Source of the DNA: QHWK01 sp035315685
GTDB lineage: Bacteria > Acidobacteriota > Vicinamibacteria > Vicinamibacterales > CAVVIG01
Direction of reading: 5' to 3'
Length of the DNA stretch: 7,844 nucleotides
Assembly (NCBI GenBank): GCA_035315685.1
Contig: DATFXR010000301.1
Coordinates: forward strand, 1-7,844
Part shown: positions 6,974 through 7,844 of the stretch, piece by piece
How the letters are laid out: each line of letters opens with the position of its first letter
How positions within the stretch are numbered: position 1 is the stretch's first letter
Program-made: the position numbers and the translations under genes
The notes under the pieces: model-generated
Told to the model about the DNA's origin: nothing
Databases searched by the model: none
What the model saw: the letters and a program-made list of their open reading frames with translations, nothing else

Positions 6974-7728
6974 GGCCCGGCGCCTTCGTCGAGGAACTCC
7001 GCGAGGTGCTGCACTTTGATCGCGGCGCCGCGGCGCCGCAGTCCGCCCTCGAGGTGCATCAGGCAGCCGAGGTCGCAGCTGACGAGCCGGTCGGCGCCCG
7101 ACGCGGCGATCGCGGCCAGCTTGCGGTCCATCATGCTGGCGGAGATCTCGGCGTTCTTGATCGAGAACAGACCGCCGAAGCCGCAGCACTCGTCCTGTTC
7201 GTCGAATCGGACCGCCTCGGCACCCCTGACGCTGGCGATCAGCTCGCGCGGTTCCCGCGTGACGCGCAGCCCACGCTGCAGGTGACACGATGGGTGATAG
7301 GCGACGCGCACCGGGGTCGATCCGCGATCGGTCGGCGCGGGCTTCGCGCGACCGCCGGCAGCCGTTTTCAAACGCTCGCCTACGAACTGGCTGAACTCGC
7401 GGCAGCGCCCTGCGACACGGTGCGCTTGCTCGGCGGTGTTCGCTTCGTCCTTGAACAATTCGGCGCTCTGGTGCACGAGCATGTCGCAGCACGATCCGGA
7501 CGGCACGACGATCGGACCGTCGGTCCGGTCGAGCACGCCGATCGTGTAGCGCGCGACCTGGCGCGCCTGGTCGTGAAAGCCCGCGTTGTACGCCGGCTGC
7601 CCGCAGCAGGTGAGGCCTTCCGGCAGCGTGACCTCGCAGCCGGCCCGCTCGAGTACACGCGCCACAGCCATCCCTGCGTCGGGCCGGAATTCGTTGACCA
7701 GGCAGGTGGGAAACAGCTGAACGATCAT
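6970..7728 (-). CDS. lutA: Lactate utilization protein A, cysteine-rich (CCG) domains
   Basis: LutA is the cysteine-rich subunit of LutABC, related to GlcF and to heterodisulfide reductase subunit B. The 252 residues hold two CCG-type cysteine-rich domains. The first has C9 (FPTCLVNEFRPDAG), C41-C42 (LTCCGQPAYNAG) and C80 (SGSCCDML). The second has C148 (YHPSCHLQRGL), C181-C182 (ECCGFGG) and C218/C222 (SCDLGCLMHLEGG). The spacings of 31 and 32 residues between the single Cys and each CC pair fit the family. Such pairs bind Fe-S clusters in relatives. The ATG at 7728 is chosen because MIVQLFPTCLVNEF begins exactly like other LutA proteins; an in-frame TTG at 7779 would add 17 unrelated residues encoded partly by the upstream repeat. 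The ribosome site is weak. It is the first gene of the visible lut operon. A second Cys next to C80 is a small departure from the form I remember. Confidence 0.94.
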   Translation of the reverse strand: MIVQLFPTCLVNEFRPDAGMAVARVLERAGCEVTLPEGLTCCGQPAYNAGFHDQARQVARYTIGVLDRTDGPIVVPSGSCCDMLVHQSAELFKDEANTAEQAHRVAGRCREFSQFVGERLKTAAGGRAKPAPTDRGSTPVRVAYHPSCHLQRGLRVTREPRELIASVRGAEAVRFDEQDECCGFGGLFSIKNAEISASMMDRKLAAIAASGADRLVSCDLGCLMHLEGGLRRRGAAIKVQHLAEFLDEGAGP

Positions 7729-7761
7729 CACCCGTTTCGTAATGCTACGTTGGAACGCGGT

Positions 7762-7818
7762 GAACGCAAAGACTGCCAAGACCGTATTTAACCGCCGAGA
7801 ACGCAGAGGACGCAGAGG
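7762..7818. repeat. Degenerate short direct repeats upstream of lutA
   Basis: A purine-rich run contains near-identical decamers: GAACGCAAAG (7762-7771), GAACGCAGAG (7799-7808) and GACGCAGAGG (7809-7818, directly adjoining). A related GCCAAGACCG lies between them. The pattern of CGCAGAGGACGCAGAGG next to TTTAACCGC resembles a dispersed intergenic repeat that I recall from many environmental bacterial genomes. It lies in the stretch expected to hold the lutA promoter, about 35-90 bases before the start codon. Confidence 0.6.
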
Positions 7819-7823
7819 GCAGC

Positions 7824-7838
7824 GCTGGCTCCGCCAGC
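7824..7838. repeat. Small perfect hairpin upstream of lutA
   Basis: GCTGGC-TCC-GCCAGC gives a 6-bp stem with a 3-base loop, just beyond the direct repeats. It is close to the window edge, so whether it belongs to a longer element, an operator or the end of a neighbouring gene cannot be decided. Confidence 0.4.
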
Positions 7839-7844
7839 CGTCGG

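Noticed and set aside
5621..7285. 554-residue open frame on the + strand
   Set aside because: It covers lutB and part of lutA in antisense; the sense proteins carry family-specific cysteine motifs, and this frame shows none.
6974..7492. Long N-terminal extension of lutB to 7492
   Set aside because: The extra 173 codons overlap lutA in another frame and show no LutB similarity; the GTG at 6973 fits the family length and the stop/start overlap.
7729..7779. 17-residue extension of LutA from a TTG codon
   Set aside because: The codons lie partly in the direct-repeat region and LutA proteins normally start at the MIVQLFPTCL position.
7006..7791. 261-residue open frame on the + strand
   Set aside because: It is antisense to lutA across its whole length and low in recognisable structure.
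7786..7791. Possible -10 box (TTAAAT on the - strand) for lutA
   Set aside because: It is AT-rich against a GC-rich background but has no matching -35 at suitable spacing and falls in the repeat; not enough to call a promoter.

Overview
The window is strongly G+C-rich, densely coded bacterial DNA. One gene fragment on the + strand meets a run of six genes on the - strand. The combination of a Yip1-type membrane protein with a long soluble tail, a secreted protein ending in a Cys-containing fibronectin III domain, and lutABC with GTG starts suggests an Acidobacteriota-like soil bacterium, perhaps of the Vicinamibacteria. This is an inference from protein style; no rRNA or other marker gene is present.

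Layout, left to right: (1) 1-954 (+), the 3' part of a Yip1-domain membrane protein whose start lies outside the window. (2) 955-1085, a compact repeat made of two inverted palindromic arms (REPIN/MITE-like) between convergent genes; its right arm supplies the last codons and the stop of the next gene. (3) 1075-1971 (-), an EamA/DMT-family exporter. (4) 1990-3252 (-), a secreted protein of unknown function with a C-terminal FN3 domain. (5) 3253-3441, an intergenic stretch holding a roughly 106-bp imperfect inverted repeat. (6) 3442-4860 (-), a PLP-dependent group II (aromatic-L-amino-acid type) decarboxylase with its catalytic residues intact. (7) 4905-7728 (-), lutC, lutB and lutA, transcribed in the order A-B-C. 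(8) 7729-7844, upstream of lutA, with short degenerate direct repeats and a small hairpin.

LutA (CCG-type cysteine-rich protein), LutB (LUD domain plus Fe-S cluster motifs) and LutC (LUD domain) together form the L-lactate oxidation system that converts lactate to pyruvate. Both junctions, lutA/lutB and lutB/lutC, can be read as the same 4-base stop/start overlap (GTGA), which implies translational coupling. The decarboxylase begins only 44 bp after lutC on the same strand and may be co-transcribed. No lactate permease or GntR-type regulator is visible. FN3 protein and exporter are 17 bp apart and may form a second transcription unit.

I see no CRISPR array, tRNA, rRNA, transposase, phage gene or defence system. 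The least explained items are the two inverted-repeat elements, the uncharacterised secreted domain, the soluble tail of the Yip1 protein and the decarboxylase next to lutABC.
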